64,000 nt of DNA from Mesoterricola sediminis (GTDB lineage: Bacteria; Acidobacteriota; Holophagae; Holophagales; Holophagaceae). Shown here piece by piece: positions 41,754 through 50,506 of the stretch. The notes under the pieces were generated by a model. The model did not search any database and was not told the DNA's origin. It saw only the letters and a program-made list of their open reading frames with translations. Made by a program: the position numbers and the translations under genes. The DNA lies in contig NZ_AP027081.1 in assembly GCF_030295425.1 (NCBI RefSeq), forward strand, positions 372,001 to 436,000. Reading direction: 5' to 3'. Within the stretch, counting starts at the first letter, position 1. Every line of letters begins with the position of its first letter.

Positions 41754-42469
41754 GCCGGGAGCGGGTCCAGATCATCGACCGTGGTCGTCCCCTAGGCGGT
41801 CCCCTCAGCGTCTGGGTCAACTTCCGGCTCGTGCCCCTCGTCGCCTCCATCCTCATCAAGACCTTGGCCTACACCCTCCGGATCGCCCGGGAGGGGTTCC
41901 AGCCGGTGGAGGACCTGGTCCGGGAGGGGGACCGGGTGGTCCTGTCCTTCTATCACCGCCGGCTCGTCATGATGCCGCAGGCCTATCCCTTCCGCCGCCG
42001 CACCCCCCTGGGCGAGCCCCGGGGCGTGGCCATCCTGTCCAGCGACAGCAAGGACGGGGAGCGGAGCGCCGCCACCTGGAAGTGGTTCGGCATCCACGCG
42101 GTCCGCGGAACGGCCGGGGACCGGGGCGCCCAGGCCCTCGTGAAGATGATCCGCGCCGTGAAGGAGGGCTGGGACCTGGGCATCACCGTGGACGGCCCCC
42201 GGGGCCCGCGCCAGCAGGTGAAGGGGGGCGTCCTGGCCGTCTCCCGCAAGACGGGCGCCTGGGTGATCCCCGTGTGCGTGGCCTACGAGCGGGCGTGGAA
42301 GCTCCGCACCTGGGACGAGATGCTGGTGCCCAAGCCCTTCAGCAAGGTGATCGTTCGCTACGGGGCCCCCTTCCAGGTCCCCGCCGACGGGGACGAGGAG
42401 CCCCACCGGGCCCGCCTGGAGCGGGAGCTGGACGCCTTCGAGACCTGGGCCGAGGCGCAGTCGTTTTAA
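41750..42469 (+). CDS. DUF374 lysophospholipid acyltransferase-like protein
   Basis: A 239-aa protein of the DUF374 family, a branch of the LPLAT/GPAT-type acyltransferases. A hydrophobic N-terminal segment (VPLVASILIKTLAYTL) is followed by a catalytic-like block YHRRLVMMPQ (H..., here SFYHRRL), an ILSSDSKDGE block, RGTAGDRGA and VDGPRGPRQQVKGGVLAVS, which is the family signature. Family members sit with LPS genes and are thought to acylate lipid A or related lipids. The start is GTG, coupled to hslO. The substrate is unproven. Confidence 0.85.
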   Translation: MSRERVQIIDRGRPLGGPLSVWVNFRLVPLVASILIKTLAYTLRIAREGFQPVEDLVREGDRVVLSFYHRRLVMMPQAYPFRRRTPLGEPRGVAILSSDSKDGERSAATWKWFGIHAVRGTAGDRGAQALVKMIRAVKEGWDLGITVDGPRGPRQQVKGGVLAVSRKTGAWVIPVCVAYERAWKLRTWDEMLVPKPFSKVIVRYGAPFQVPADGDEEPHRARLERELDAFETWAEAQSF

Positions 42470-42607
42470 ATAATTAATATATGGCCGGACCCTTCGGCGC
42501 CTTCAGCTCGTCCGAATGACCGCAGAGTCTGTTCGGGCAGGGCGAACCCACCCGAGCGGGCGTGGACCTTCGCTGTCGCAGAATTAAAAAATAATTTATA
42601 TTTTGTC
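42470..42607 (+). promoter_or_regulatory. AT-rich bounded intergenic block before a kinase gene
   Basis: 138 bp. Two AT-rich tracts (42466-42481 and 42584-42604) enclose about 100 bp of GC-rich sequence with small hairpins (GTTCG...CGAAC, CCACCCG...CGGGCGTGG). The right tract contains TATATT-like sequence within 10 bp of the kinase ATG, leaving no room for a ribosome site. It is a promoter region, and possibly a small RNA, but no known RNA family is recognised. Confidence 0.4.
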
Positions 42608-44599
42608 ATGCGCGCCGAGGCCCACCCCTCCCTCCCGTCCTCCCGCCCCCCCTGGGCCACCGAGGGCCGGAAGCTCGGCCGCTACCGCCTGGGGCCCAGC
42701 CTGGGGAAGGGGGGAATGGGGGAGGTCTTCCGGGCCTGGGACACCCTCCTGGACCGGGAGGTGGCCCTCAAGCTCCTGGGCGCCTCCCGGCCGGAGGCCC
42801 TGGTCCGGTTCATGCGGGAGGCCCAGCTCCAGGCCCGGGTGAACCACCCCAACGTCTGCCGGATCTTCGATGTGGAGGTGGCCGACGGGACCCCCTGCAT
42901 CGCCATGCAGCTGGTGGCGGGGCCCACCCTGCGGGAGGCCGCCCCGGGCATCGGACGGGACGAGGCCTGCGAGATCCTGGCCGGGGTCGCCCAGGCCATG
43001 CACGCCGCCCACCGCCTCAAGCTGGTCCACCGGGACCTCAAGCCCTCCAACATCCTCCTGGAGCGGGGCCCCGCGGGGGCGTGGATCCCCTACGTGGCGG
43101 ACTTCGGCCTTGCGAAGGACCTGGGGGAGGACCTGACGGCGGAAGGGGCCGTCGTGGGCACGCCCACCTTCATGGCCCCGGAGCAGCGCTGCGGGGACGG
43201 GGACCAGGTGGGACCCGCCACGGACATCTTCGCCCTGGGGGCCACCCTCTGCAGCGTCCTGGATCTGGAGCGGCCCCTGCCGGGGGGCGGCGGGGGCCTG
43301 GCGCCTCGGCCCGGCGAGCCCCGGGTGCCCCGGGACCTGAAGCGGATCCTCCGGCGGTGCCTGGAGGAGCGGCCCCAGGACCGCTACCCCACCGCGGCCG
43401 CCCTGGCCGAGGACCTGCGGCGCTTCCGGGACGGGGAGCCCCTCGCCGCGGACCGCGCCGGATGGGTCCGGGTCCTGCGGAAGGCCCTGCGGAACCATCG
43501 GGCCCCGGCGGCCGCCCTGGGGGCGGCCCTGGTCCTGGGCGGGGCCTTCGCGGCCTGGGCGGCCGTGCACCGTGCCGCCGAGAAGCGCCGCACCGTGCTG
43601 GCGCTGCGCTTCTCGGCGGAGGCCCGGGACCTGGAGGGGGCCATGGCGGCCGAACGCCTCCACCCGCCGCACGATCTGGCCCCCCTCCTGGACGAGATGA
43701 CCGAGGGCCTGGACCGGATCCGGGCCGACATGGAGGCGCTGGGGCCGGAGGCCCGGGGGCCCGGAAACCTGGCCCTGGGGCGGGGCTACCTCAGCATGCG
43801 CTTCCTGGAGCCGGCCCTGGCCGCCCTGGAGGAGGCCTGGCGCTGCGGGTACCACACCCCCGACACGGCGTACGCCCTGGCCAAGGTCCATTGCGAGTCC
43901 TACATCCGCCTCAAGGACGAGGAGCAGCTGGGGGACATCCGGCCCGCGCCGGACCGCGCGGCCCACCATCTGGCGGAGGCGCGGCGCTTCCTCGCGCGCG
44001 CCCAGGGCGCCACCTGGGAGCCGCCGGAACTCTGCGCGATCATGCTCCAGATCTTCGAGGGGGACGGGGAGGGGGCCCTGGTGGCCGCCCGGGCCCTCCA
44101 GGCCGAGGATCCCGCCTTCTACCCGGCCTGGCTGGAGGAGGCCTATGCCTGGACGAGCCTGGGCTGCCAGCGCCTGGATGCGGGGGACGAACCGGGCGCC
44201 CTGGAGCGGTTCCACCAGGCGGAGACGGCGGCCCTCCACGCCCGCACCGTGGGCCGGAGCGACATCACCGGCTACCTGGCCTCCCTGGATTGGCGCCTCC
44301 ATTGGCTGGCCAAGGCCCGGCTCCGCCCGGCGGAGTCCCTGCGGGTCTGGACCGAGGCGGAGGGCCTGGTGGAGACCGTCCTCGCCATGCGGGCCCGCTA
44401 CCCCCGGGCCCTGAGCGCCATGGTGGCGGTCCGGATCGGGAAGGCGCAGGCCCTCTACCGCCTCGGAGGGGATTGGCGGCGGGAATTGGACCAGGCGGAC
44501 GCCTTCCTGGACGCGGCCCGCCCCATCCCGGCGTACGCGTGGCTGCTTCCCGTCAAGCGGGCCCAGGTGGCCAGAACGAGGCGCGAGCTGACCTCCTGA
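42608..44599 (+). CDS. Membrane Ser/Thr protein kinase with TPR-like C-terminal region
   Basis: 663 aa. The kinase domain spans about residues 24-280 (LGKGGMGEVFRAWDTLLDRE, VALKLLG, LVHRDLKPSNILL, VADFGLAKD, VGTPTFMAPEQ) and is complete. One transmembrane helix follows at about 300-318 (ALGAALVLGGAFAAWAAVH). A large C-terminal region with TPR-like helices (YLSMRFLEPALAALEEAWRC, DPAFYPAWLEEAYAWTSLGC) comes last and would be outside the cytoplasm. This is the usual PknB-like order, opposite to the kinase at 18214-19794. No ribosome site precedes the ATG and AT-rich DNA lies directly upstream, so a leaderless mRNA is possible. Confidence 0.9.
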   Translation: MRAEAHPSLPSSRPPWATEGRKLGRYRLGPSLGKGGMGEVFRAWDTLLDREVALKLLGASRPEALVRFMREAQLQARVNHPNVCRIFDVEVADGTPCIAMQLVAGPTLREAAPGIGRDEACEILAGVAQAMHAAHRLKLVHRDLKPSNILLERGPAGAWIPYVADFGLAKDLGEDLTAEGAVVGTPTFMAPEQRCGDGDQVGPATDIFALGATLCSVLDLERPLPGGGGGLAPRPGEPRVPRDLKRILRRCLEERPQDRYPTAAALAEDLRRFRDGEPLAADRAGWVRVLRKALRNHRAPAAALGAALVLGGAFAAWAAVHRAAEKRRTVLALRFSAEARDLEGAMAAERLHPPHDLAPLLDEMTEGLDRIRADMEALGPEARGPGNLALGRGYLSMRFLEPALAALEEAWRCGYHTPDTAYALAKVHCESYIRLKDEEQLGDIRPAPDRAAHHLAEARRFLARAQGATWEPPELCAIMLQIFEGDGEGALVAARALQAEDPAFYPAWLEEAYAWTSLGCQRLDAGDEPGALERFHQAETAALHARTVGRSDITGYLASLDWRLHWLAKARLRPAESLRVWTEAEGLVETVLAMRARYPRALSAMVAVRIGKAQALYRLGGDWRRELDQADAFLDAARPIPAYAWLLPVKRAQVARTRRELTS

Positions 44600-44630
44600 T
44601 GGGCTATCGTAGATAGTTTCGAGGAGCCGC

Positions 44631-45329
44631 ATGCCGTCAGCCCCCCTTTCTGTCGTTTCCCTCTCCGGCGGGTTGGATTCCTGTGTGGCCGCCGCGGCCG
44701 CCCGGGCCGCCGGCTTCGATCTGGCCCTGCTCCACGCGGACTACGGCCAGCTCACGGAGGGGCGGGAGCGGGCGGCCTTCGAGGCCATCGCCGACGCCTA
44801 CGGGGCACGTCGCCGTCTGGTCGTTCCCTTCGCGGGGCTCCGGGCCATCGGCGGCTCCGCCCTGACCGACGCCTCCATCCCCCTGCCCGAGGGCGACCTG
44901 GACCGGGCGGGCGTCCCCGTCAGCTACGTTCCCTTCCGCAACGCCCACCTGCTGGCCACGGCCGTGAGCTGGGCCGAGGTCCTGGGCGCGACCGCCGTCC
45001 ACGTGGGCTTCGTGGAGGAGGATTCCAGCGGCTACCCCGACTGCCGCGAGGCCTTCCTGAAGGCCTTCGAGGCCGCCGCCAACCTGGGCACGCGGCCCGA
45101 GACGAACCTGGCCTTCCACGCCCCCCTCCTCCACCTCCGCAAGCGGGACATCGTGCGCCTGGGGGTGGAGCTGGGCGCGCCCCTGCACCTGACCTGGAGC
45201 TGCTACCAGGCCGAGGGCGAGGCCTGCGGCCGCTGCGACTCCTGCCTCCTGCGCCTGCGCGGGTTCAAGGAGGCCGGCGTGGCCGATCCCATTCCCTATG
45301 CCTTCATCCCCGCCGACCTGCGCCCCTGA
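44631..45329 (+). CDS. queC: 7-cyano-7-deazaguanine synthase
   Basis: A 232-aa ATP-dependent enzyme that converts 7-carboxy-7-deazaguanine to preQ0. The P-loop-like start SLSGGLDSCVAAAAARAAG, HADYGQ and the C-terminal zinc site (CYQAEGEACGRCDSCLLRL, four Cys) are family signatures. It is followed 9 bp later by queF, and queD lies elsewhere in the window (51687). Together they cover most of the route to preQ1, used for the queuosine tRNA modification. Confidence 0.95.
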   Translation: MPSAPLSVVSLSGGLDSCVAAAAARAAGFDLALLHADYGQLTEGRERAAFEAIADAYGARRRLVVPFAGLRAIGGSALTDASIPLPEGDLDRAGVPVSYVPFRNAHLLATAVSWAEVLGATAVHVGFVEEDSSGYPDCREAFLKAFEAAANLGTRPETNLAFHAPLLHLRKRDIVRLGVELGAPLHLTWSCYQAEGEACGRCDSCLLRLRGFKEAGVADPIPYAFIPADLRP

Positions 45330-45338
45330 GGAGCCCCC

Positions 45339-45740
45339 ATGCCCGCCCGCCAGCCGACCCTGAAGACCCTTCCCAAGCGCAAGGTCACCGAACCGAGCAC
45401 CACCCTGGACACCTTCAAGAGCCCGCGCCCCGGCCGCGCCTTCGAGGTGGTCTTCGAGACCGACGAGTTCACGTGCCTGTGCCCGATGACGGGCCAGCCC
45501 GACTTCGCGCGCCTGCGCATCACCTACGTGCCCGACCAGCTCTGCGTGGAGTCCAAGTCCCTCAAGCTGTACCTCTGGAGCTTCCGGGACCGCGGCGCCT
45601 TCCACGAGGCGGTCACCAACCAGATCCTGGACGACCTCGCCGCCGCCCTCGAGCCCCAGTGGCTGCAGGTGGAGGGGGACTTCCTCATCCGCGGCGGCAT
45701 CCGGACCCTGGTCAAGGCGGAGTGCGGGAAGCGGCCATGA
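45339..45740 (+). CDS. queF: NADPH-dependent preQ0 reductase
   Basis: A 133-aa unimodal QueF (tunnelling fold) that reduces the nitrile of preQ0 to the amine preQ1. The catalytic Cys in FTCLCPMTGQPDF and the QueF motif ESKSLKLYLWSFRDRGAFHE are present. It forms a queC-queF pair and its stop overlaps the next gene (ATGA). Because QueF makes preQ1, the pathway here leads to queuosine rather than archaeosine. Confidence 0.96.
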   Translation: MPARQPTLKTLPKRKVTEPSTTLDTFKSPRPGRAFEVVFETDEFTCLCPMTGQPDFARLRITYVPDQLCVESKSLKLYLWSFRDRGAFHEAVTNQILDDLAAALEPQWLQVEGDFLIRGGIRTLVKAECGKRP

Positions 45741-46624
45741 GCTTCCGCGGCGCCGTCCCTCCCCTCCTCCTGATCCTCGCGGCGACCGCGGGGAACCTGG
45801 GCTGCGACACCGAGGCGCGGCGCCAGAAGCGGGCCGAGGAGGCCCGGGCCCGGCAGGCCTGGGAGGACGCCCAGCGCCGGGAGGCGGAGACGGCCCCGCC
45901 CACGCCCGAGGTGCTGGAGCAGGTGAGGACGGCCGCCGGCGACTTCATCGGCGAGCACCACCCCGAGCTCCTCGTGGAGGGCCAGACCCTCACGCCCCTC
46001 ACGCCCAACCTCTTCCTGGTCGGCGTGTCCGTGAAGGACCTGCTGAAGGGCAACACCTACGTGGCCCAGCTCACCGCCGAGCGCCTGCGGGACGGCGAGT
46101 GGGACGGGGAGTTCAAGGAGAACGGCCGCCTCCTCTGGGTGATCGACTACGCCTCCGAGGCGCGCATGAAGGAGCTCGCCCTGCGCCACGGCTTCCAGGG
46201 CGAGGTCGAGCGCATCCGCTACGAGGACCCGGAGCGGCGCCACCTGGCCAGCTGGGGCCACCGCACCTGGCTCGACGACTACCTCCTGTGGCACCTGCTC
46301 TTCCACCGGCCGGTGTCGTACGGCTGGCGCGGGGGCGCCTTCTCGCCCCTGGCCCCCGGGTTCCGGGCCAGCGATCCCGGCCGCCCCGTCACCGAGCAGG
46401 ACGCGGCGCGCTTCCGCGGGGCCGCCGCCCCCACCGGCGGGCGGTCCATGGTCTTCCTGGGAGGCTCCGCGTGGCGGCCGCCCACGGTGGGAAGCGTCCA
46501 GGGCCTGCCGGGCCAGGCCTTCGTCGCGGGGCCCCGGGGCTCCATCTCCGGCAAGGCCCCCATCGGCGCCGTGGGCCGGGGCGGCTTCGGCCACGCGGGC
46601 CACGTGTCCGGGACGGGAGGCTGA
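45737..46624 (+). CDS. Lipoprotein paired with a GspS/YgiC-type ligase
   Basis: 295 aa. The signal peptide ends in a Cys (AATAGNLGC), consistent with a lipoprotein. A charged helix follows, then a folded region (PLTPNLFLVGVSVKDLLKGN, NGRLLWVIDYASEARMKELA). The C-terminal part is Gly-rich and basic (TGGRSMVFLGG, GAVGRGGFGHAG). The next gene starts 1 bp after its stop and encodes the YgiC/YjfC ligase. In E. coli YgiC sits next to the lipoprotein YgiB, a similar arrangement. The function is unknown. Confidence 0.65.
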   Translation: MSFRGAVPPLLLILAATAGNLGCDTEARRQKRAEEARARQAWEDAQRREAETAPPTPEVLEQVRTAAGDFIGEHHPELLVEGQTLTPLTPNLFLVGVSVKDLLKGNTYVAQLTAERLRDGEWDGEFKENGRLLWVIDYASEARMKELALRHGFQGEVERIRYEDPERRHLASWGHRTWLDDYLLWHLLFHRPVSYGWRGGAFSPLAPGFRASDPGRPVTEQDAARFRGAAAPTGGRSMVFLGGSAWRPPTVGSVQGLPGQAFVAGPRGSISGKAPIGAVGRGGFGHAGHVSGTGG

Positions 46625-46625
46625 C

Positions 46626-47771
46626 ATGGAACGGCGCGCGGTCCGGCCGAGAGCCGGCTGGCAGGAGATCGTGGAAGGGCAGGGCTTCACCTGGCACACC
46701 CACGAGGACGGCGCCCCCTACTGGCGGGAGGACGCCTGCTACACCTTCACCGCCGCGGAGGTCGGCCGGATCGAGGCGGCCGCCGCGGCCCTGCAGGCCA
46801 TGTGCCTGGAGGCCGTCCAGCACGTCCTCGACCGGGGCCGGTTCGCCGCGTACGGCATCCCGGACTGGATGGTCCCCGCCCTGCGCGAGAGCTGGGAGCG
46901 GGATGAGGTCGGCCTCTACGGGCGGTTCGACCTGGCCTACGACGGGCGCGGGTACCCCAAGCTCCTGGAGTACAACGCCGACACCCCGACCTCCCTGGTG
47001 GAGGCGGCCGTGGTCCAGTGGTACTGGCTGGAGGACCGCTTCCCCGGCCTGGACCAGTTCAATTCCCTCCACGAGCGCCTCGTCGCGGCCTGGAAGCGGG
47101 CCCAGGACCTCCTGCCCGCGGGCACGGTGTACTTCCTCCACCAGGACACGGAGGAGGACCAGCAGACCACGGCCTACCTCCGGGACACGGCGGACCAGGC
47201 GGGGCTCTCCACCGCCCAGATGCTCATCGAGGACCTGGGCTGGGACGCGGCCCGCAACGGCTTCGTGGACCTGGACGGGCGCCCCGTGCGCGCCGCCTTC
47301 AAGCTCTACCCCTGGGAGTTCATGGTCCGCGACGGGTTCGGCCCGCACCTGGCCCGCCAGCCCCGGCCCTGCACCTTCCTGGAGCCGGCCTGGAAGATGC
47401 TCCTGTCCAACAAGGCGCTCCTGGCCATCCTCTGGGAGCTGTTCCCCGACAGCCCCTACCTGCTGCCGGCCTACCTGGACGGGCCCCGGGACCTGGCCGC
47501 CTACGTGCGCAAGCCCATCCTGGCCCGGGAGGGGGCCAACGTGGAGATCCACGCGCCGGGCCGGGAGGTGCGGGGCAAGGCCATGGATTGCTACGGCGCC
47601 GAGGGCCACGTGTACCAGGGCTTCGCGGAGATCCCCGCCTTCGACGGCTTCCGCCCCGTCCTGGGCGCCTGGATCGTGGACGGGGAACCGGCGGGCATGG
47701 GCATCCGGGAGTGCGCGGGCCTGATCACCGACAACGGCAGTTCCTTCGCGCCCCACCTCATCGAGGGCTGA
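46626..47771 (+). CDS. Glutathionylspermidine synthase-like ATP-grasp ligase (YgiC/YjfC type)
   Basis: A 381-aa ATP-grasp protein of the GspS C-terminal family. Signatures are YGRFDLAYDGRGYPKLLEYN, ADTPTSLVEAAVVQWYW, KLYPWEFMVRDGFG, LEPAWKMLLSNKALLAILWE, KPILAREGANVEI and a Mg/ATP-ligand end (GLITDNGSSFAPHLIEG). E. coli YgiC and YjfC have this domain alone and have no proven glutathionylspermidine activity, so the peptide-forming substrate is open. It is tightly linked to an upstream lipoprotein and followed by folK. Confidence 0.85.
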   Translation: MERRAVRPRAGWQEIVEGQGFTWHTHEDGAPYWREDACYTFTAAEVGRIEAAAAALQAMCLEAVQHVLDRGRFAAYGIPDWMVPALRESWERDEVGLYGRFDLAYDGRGYPKLLEYNADTPTSLVEAAVVQWYWLEDRFPGLDQFNSLHERLVAAWKRAQDLLPAGTVYFLHQDTEEDQQTTAYLRDTADQAGLSTAQMLIEDLGWDAARNGFVDLDGRPVRAAFKLYPWEFMVRDGFGPHLARQPRPCTFLEPAWKMLLSNKALLAILWELFPDSPYLLPAYLDGPRDLAAYVRKPILAREGANVEIHAPGREVRGKAMDCYGAEGHVYQGFAEIPAFDGFRPVLGAWIVDGEPAGMGIRECAGLITDNGSSFAPHLIEG

Positions 47772-47772
47772 G

Positions 47773-48255
47773 GTGCGCGCGCTGGTGGCCCTGGGCTCCA
47801 ACCTCGGCGACCGCCGGGCCCACCTGGAGGCGGGCCTGGCCGCCCTGGCGTCCCTGGGCGCCGTGACCCCCTCGCCCCTGTGGACCGAGACGCCGGACGA
47901 ATCGGGCCGGGGGCCGGACTACCTGAACACCGTCGCCCTGGTGGACACGGCCCTGGACCCGCCCGCCCTCCTGGAGGCCCTGCTGCGGGCCGAACTGCGC
48001 CTGGGCCGGGATCGCGTCCAGGCCGGCCGGAACATCCCCCGGACCCTGGACCTGGACCTGATCCTGGCCGGGGACGCGCGGGGGACCTGGCGCTGGCCCG
48101 CGCCCCCGGACCTGGCGGCCCTGGGGCCCGAACTGGCCCTGGTCCTGCCCCACCCCCGCGCCGCGGGCCGCCCCTTCGTGGTGGAGCCGGCCCGGGCGCT
48201 GGGGATCGGGCCGGAGGCCCTCAGTAGCGCTTCTCCACGACCCCCCAGTCGATGA
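47773..48255 (+). CDS. folK: 6-hydroxymethyl-7,8-dihydropterin pyrophosphokinase
   Basis: A 160-aa folate enzyme (HPPK) that transfers pyrophosphate from ATP to the pterin. It starts at GTG with VALGSNLGDRRAHLEAGLAA, contains a YLNTVALVDT strand, and ends the active site with RTLDLDLIL and LPHPR. The C-terminal ~35 bp overlap the 3' end of the convergent SOD gene, so the last residues are uncertain in importance but not in frame. It is 1 bp after the ligase stop. Confidence 0.9.
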   Translation: MRALVALGSNLGDRRAHLEAGLAALASLGAVTPSPLWTETPDESGRGPDYLNTVALVDTALDPPALLEALLRAELRLGRDRVQAGRNIPRTLDLDLILAGDARGTWRWPAPPDLAALGPELALVLPHPRAAGRPFVVEPARALGIGPEALSSASPRPPSR

Positions 48256-48910
48256 GGGGGCGCACCGCGTCCACGTACTTGGCGCGGGCGGTGGCGCCGT
48301 AGTCCTTCACGTAGGCGTGCTCCCACACGTCCACCACGAGCAGGGGGACGGTGCCCACGGCCACCTGGTTCTCGTGATCCTGGATCCAGGCGTTCATGAG
48401 CCGGCCGGTGGCGGGGTCCTTGACGAGGGCCCCCCAGCCGATGCCCGGCATGACGCAGGTGGCCTTGAATGCGGCCCACCAGGCGTCGAAGGAGCCCCAG
48501 GTGGCCCGGATGGCCTTCTGGAGGGGATGGTCCGCGCCCGGGGCGCCGGCCTTGTCGCGGAGGGCCTCGAAGTACAGCTCGTGCAGGCGCATGCCGCTGA
48601 ACTCGAAGCCCAGGCGCCGGCGCAGCTCCTGGACCATGGGCGTGGCCTTGCCCTCGGTCTCCGCCGCCAGGACGTCCTTCACGAGGGCGCTGGTGCGGCC
48701 CACGTAGCCCTTGTAGAGGGCCAGGTGCTCCGCCAGCAGGTCCTTGGAGAGGCCGGGCAGGCCGGCTTCGAAGGCGAAGGGGCGAGGGGTGTAGCCGGGC
48801 TGGGGCGTGGGCGCCGGGGCCGGGGCGGCCTCCCCGGCCTCCAGGTGTCCCGCAAGGCCGAGCCCCAGGGTCCCCGCGGCGAGGGTGCCCAGCAAGTGTC
48901 GACGGTCCAT
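48221..48910 (-). CDS. Exported Fe/Mn-type superoxide dismutase
   Basis: A 229-aa protein. Its N-terminus (MDRRHLLGTLAAGTLGLGLA) looks like a Tat signal with twin Arg, followed by a Pro/Ala linker. The SOD domain retains candidate metal ligands: His in LAEHLALYKGYV, His in RLHELYFEAL, and Asp/His in VVDVWEHAYVKDYG. The GGSFDAWW-like element is present as WGSFDAWWAAFK. The start ATG 48910 has GGAGG 4 nt upstream. Most bacterial Fe/Mn SODs are cytoplasmic, so an exported form would protect the periplasm. Its own transcript is likely. Confidence 0.85.
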   Translation of the reverse strand: MDRRHLLGTLAAGTLGLGLAGHLEAGEAAPAPAPTPQPGYTPRPFAFEAGLPGLSKDLLAEHLALYKGYVGRTSALVKDVLAAETEGKATPMVQELRRRLGFEFSGMRLHELYFEALRDKAGAPGADHPLQKAIRATWGSFDAWWAAFKATCVMPGIGWGALVKDPATGRLMNAWIQDHENQVAVGTVPLLVVDVWEHAYVKDYGATARAKYVDAVRPLIDWGVVEKRY

Positions 48911-49033
48911 GGTTCCTCCGGATGGCAGGAGGTCACTGTAAATCCGACCGCCGGAGTTGCCTAATGGTTTTTTCAAAGGCGCCGCCAGGCGGGCCATGGG
49001 CTTTTTGATGACTGACGGGTCGTGAATGGGCCC

Positions 49034-49819
49034 TCAGCCCTTCACCATCTGCCACCCCAGCCGGAGGATGAGGGCGCCGACGACGGCGATGAAGACGCCG
49101 CGTACCAGGCCGCTGCCCTTGCTCAGGGCGGTGCGGGCGCCGAGGTAGCCGCCCACGCCGTTGCCCACGGCCATGGCCAGGGCCACGGCGGGGATCCAGC
49201 TGCCCCGGGACACGAAGAGCACGAGGCTGGCGAAGTTGGAGGCCCAGTTCACGGCCTTGGCCAGGGCCGAGGACCGGAGGAAGTCGTACCCCAGCACCGT
49301 GACGAAGAGGAAGATGAGGATGGAGCCCGTGCCCGGCCCGAAGAACCCGTCGTAGGCCCCGATGGCGAAGCTGATGGCCAGGGCGTAGGCCCTCAGGTGG
49401 CCGGGGGCGTGCTTGGGCGCGTGGAGGCGGCCCATGTCCGGCTTGAAGAGGGTGAAGGCGAGCATGGCCACCATGAGGACGACCATGACGGGCCGGAAGA
49501 AGGGTTCGGCCCGGCCCTGCACGAGGTAGGCCAGGGCCACCCCCAGGCTGGCGCCGGCCCCCGACGCGAGGACGGGGCCCACCAGGTCGCGCCAGTGCAG
49601 GACGCGGGCCCGCACGAACTGGCCCGCGGCCATCGTGGTGCCCGTGCAGGCCACCACCTTGTTGGTGCCGAGGATCGTCGTGACCGGGGTGCCCGCGGGC
49701 AGGCCCAGCATCAGGGCCGGGATGGTGATGAGGCCGCCCCCGCCCACGATCGCGTCCACGAAGCCGGCCAGGAGCGCCGCCAGGACCAGCAGCGCGAGGG
49801 GGAGGGGATGGACCGTCAT
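49034..49819 (-). CDS. TauE/SafE family (UPF0721) membrane permease
   Basis: A 261-aa protein with about eight hydrophobic helices. The two family repeats are visible (AGFVDAIVGGGGLITIPALM near the start and GAYDGFFGPGTGSILIFLFV in the middle), the classic TauE/SafE motifs. Such permeases export or import sulfonates or other organic anions. The substrate is not evident. It lies 7 bp downstream of frr, convergent with no gene. Confidence 0.9.
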   Translation of the reverse strand: MTVHPLPLALLVLAALLAGFVDAIVGGGGLITIPALMLGLPAGTPVTTILGTNKVVACTGTTMAAGQFVRARVLHWRDLVGPVLASGAGASLGVALAYLVQGRAEPFFRPVMVVLMVAMLAFTLFKPDMGRLHAPKHAPGHLRAYALAISFAIGAYDGFFGPGTGSILIFLFVTVLGYDFLRSSALAKAVNWASNFASLVLFVSRGSWIPAVALAMAVGNGVGGYLGARTALSKGSGLVRGVFIAVVGALILRLGWQMVKG

Positions 49820-49826
49820 CCAGGGC

Positions 49827-50399
49827 CTAGACGTGCATGATCTCGGCGTCCTTGTGCTTGACGATGTCGTCGACCTCGCGGATGGACTCGTCGGTGGCCT
49901 TCTGGATCTGGTCCAGGGCCTTCTTGGCGGCGTCCTCGGAGAGGGGGGCGGTCTTGTCCTTCTCCAGCTTCTTCACGTCCTCGTTGGCGTCGCGGCGGAC
50001 GTTGCGGATGGCGGTCTTGATCTCCTCGCCCATGCGGTTCACCACCTTGGTCAGGTCGCGGCGGCGCTCCTCGGTGAGGGGCGGGATCGGCAGGCGGATG
50101 ACGACGCCGTCGTTGGCGGGGTTCAGGCCCAGCTCGGACTTGAGGATGGCGTGCTCGATGGCCTTGATGGCGCTCTTGTCGAAGGGGGTGATGACGAGCA
50201 TGGCGGGCTCGGGGACGCTCACGCCGGCGATCTGGTTCAGGGGCATGTTGGCGCCGTAGTACTCCACCTGGATGGTGTCGAGGATGCCGGCGTTGGCGCG
50301 GCCGGTGCGGACCGTGGCCATCTCCTTCTTCAGGGTGTCCAGGGAGGACTTCATCTTCTTCTTGGCATCGGCCAGGATCGTCTCGACATTTGCCGTCAT
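49827..50399 (-). CDS. frr: Ribosome recycling factor
   Basis: A 190-aa two-domain protein that splits post-termination ribosomes with EF-G. The start MTANVETILADAKKKMKSSL, the TGRANAGIL segment, the RLPIPPLTEERRRDLTKVVN motif and a C-terminal KKALDQIQKATDESI coil are diagnostic. The ATG at 50399 is set by GGAG 6 nt upstream. Its usual partner pyrH is not adjacent. Confidence 0.97.
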   Translation of the reverse strand: MTANVETILADAKKKMKSSLDTLKKEMATVRTGRANAGILDTIQVEYYGANMPLNQIAGVSVPEPAMLVITPFDKSAIKAIEHAILKSELGLNPANDGVVIRLPIPPLTEERRRDLTKVVNRMGEEIKTAIRNVRRDANEDVKKLEKDKTAPLSEDAAKKALDQIQKATDESIREVDDIVKHKDAEIMHV

Positions 50400-50506
50400 G
50401 GGGAGCTCCGTTTCGTTCCGTTCTCTTTTTTCTAGCGGGTATTGGGGGAAAACGCCAGTGCCGCGTCCGCGCCCTTCGGATGATTCAGGCCGCTTTGCGG
50501 ACGCCG

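Noticed and set aside
39581-42469. A 962-codon plus-strand frame
   Set aside because: Only its last 240 codons (DUF374) are protein-like; the rest is antisense to rsmB and out of frame with hslO.
44600-44630. A preQ1 riboswitch before queC
   Set aside because: The gap is only about 30 bp and shows no aptamer-like hairpin with an A-rich tail.
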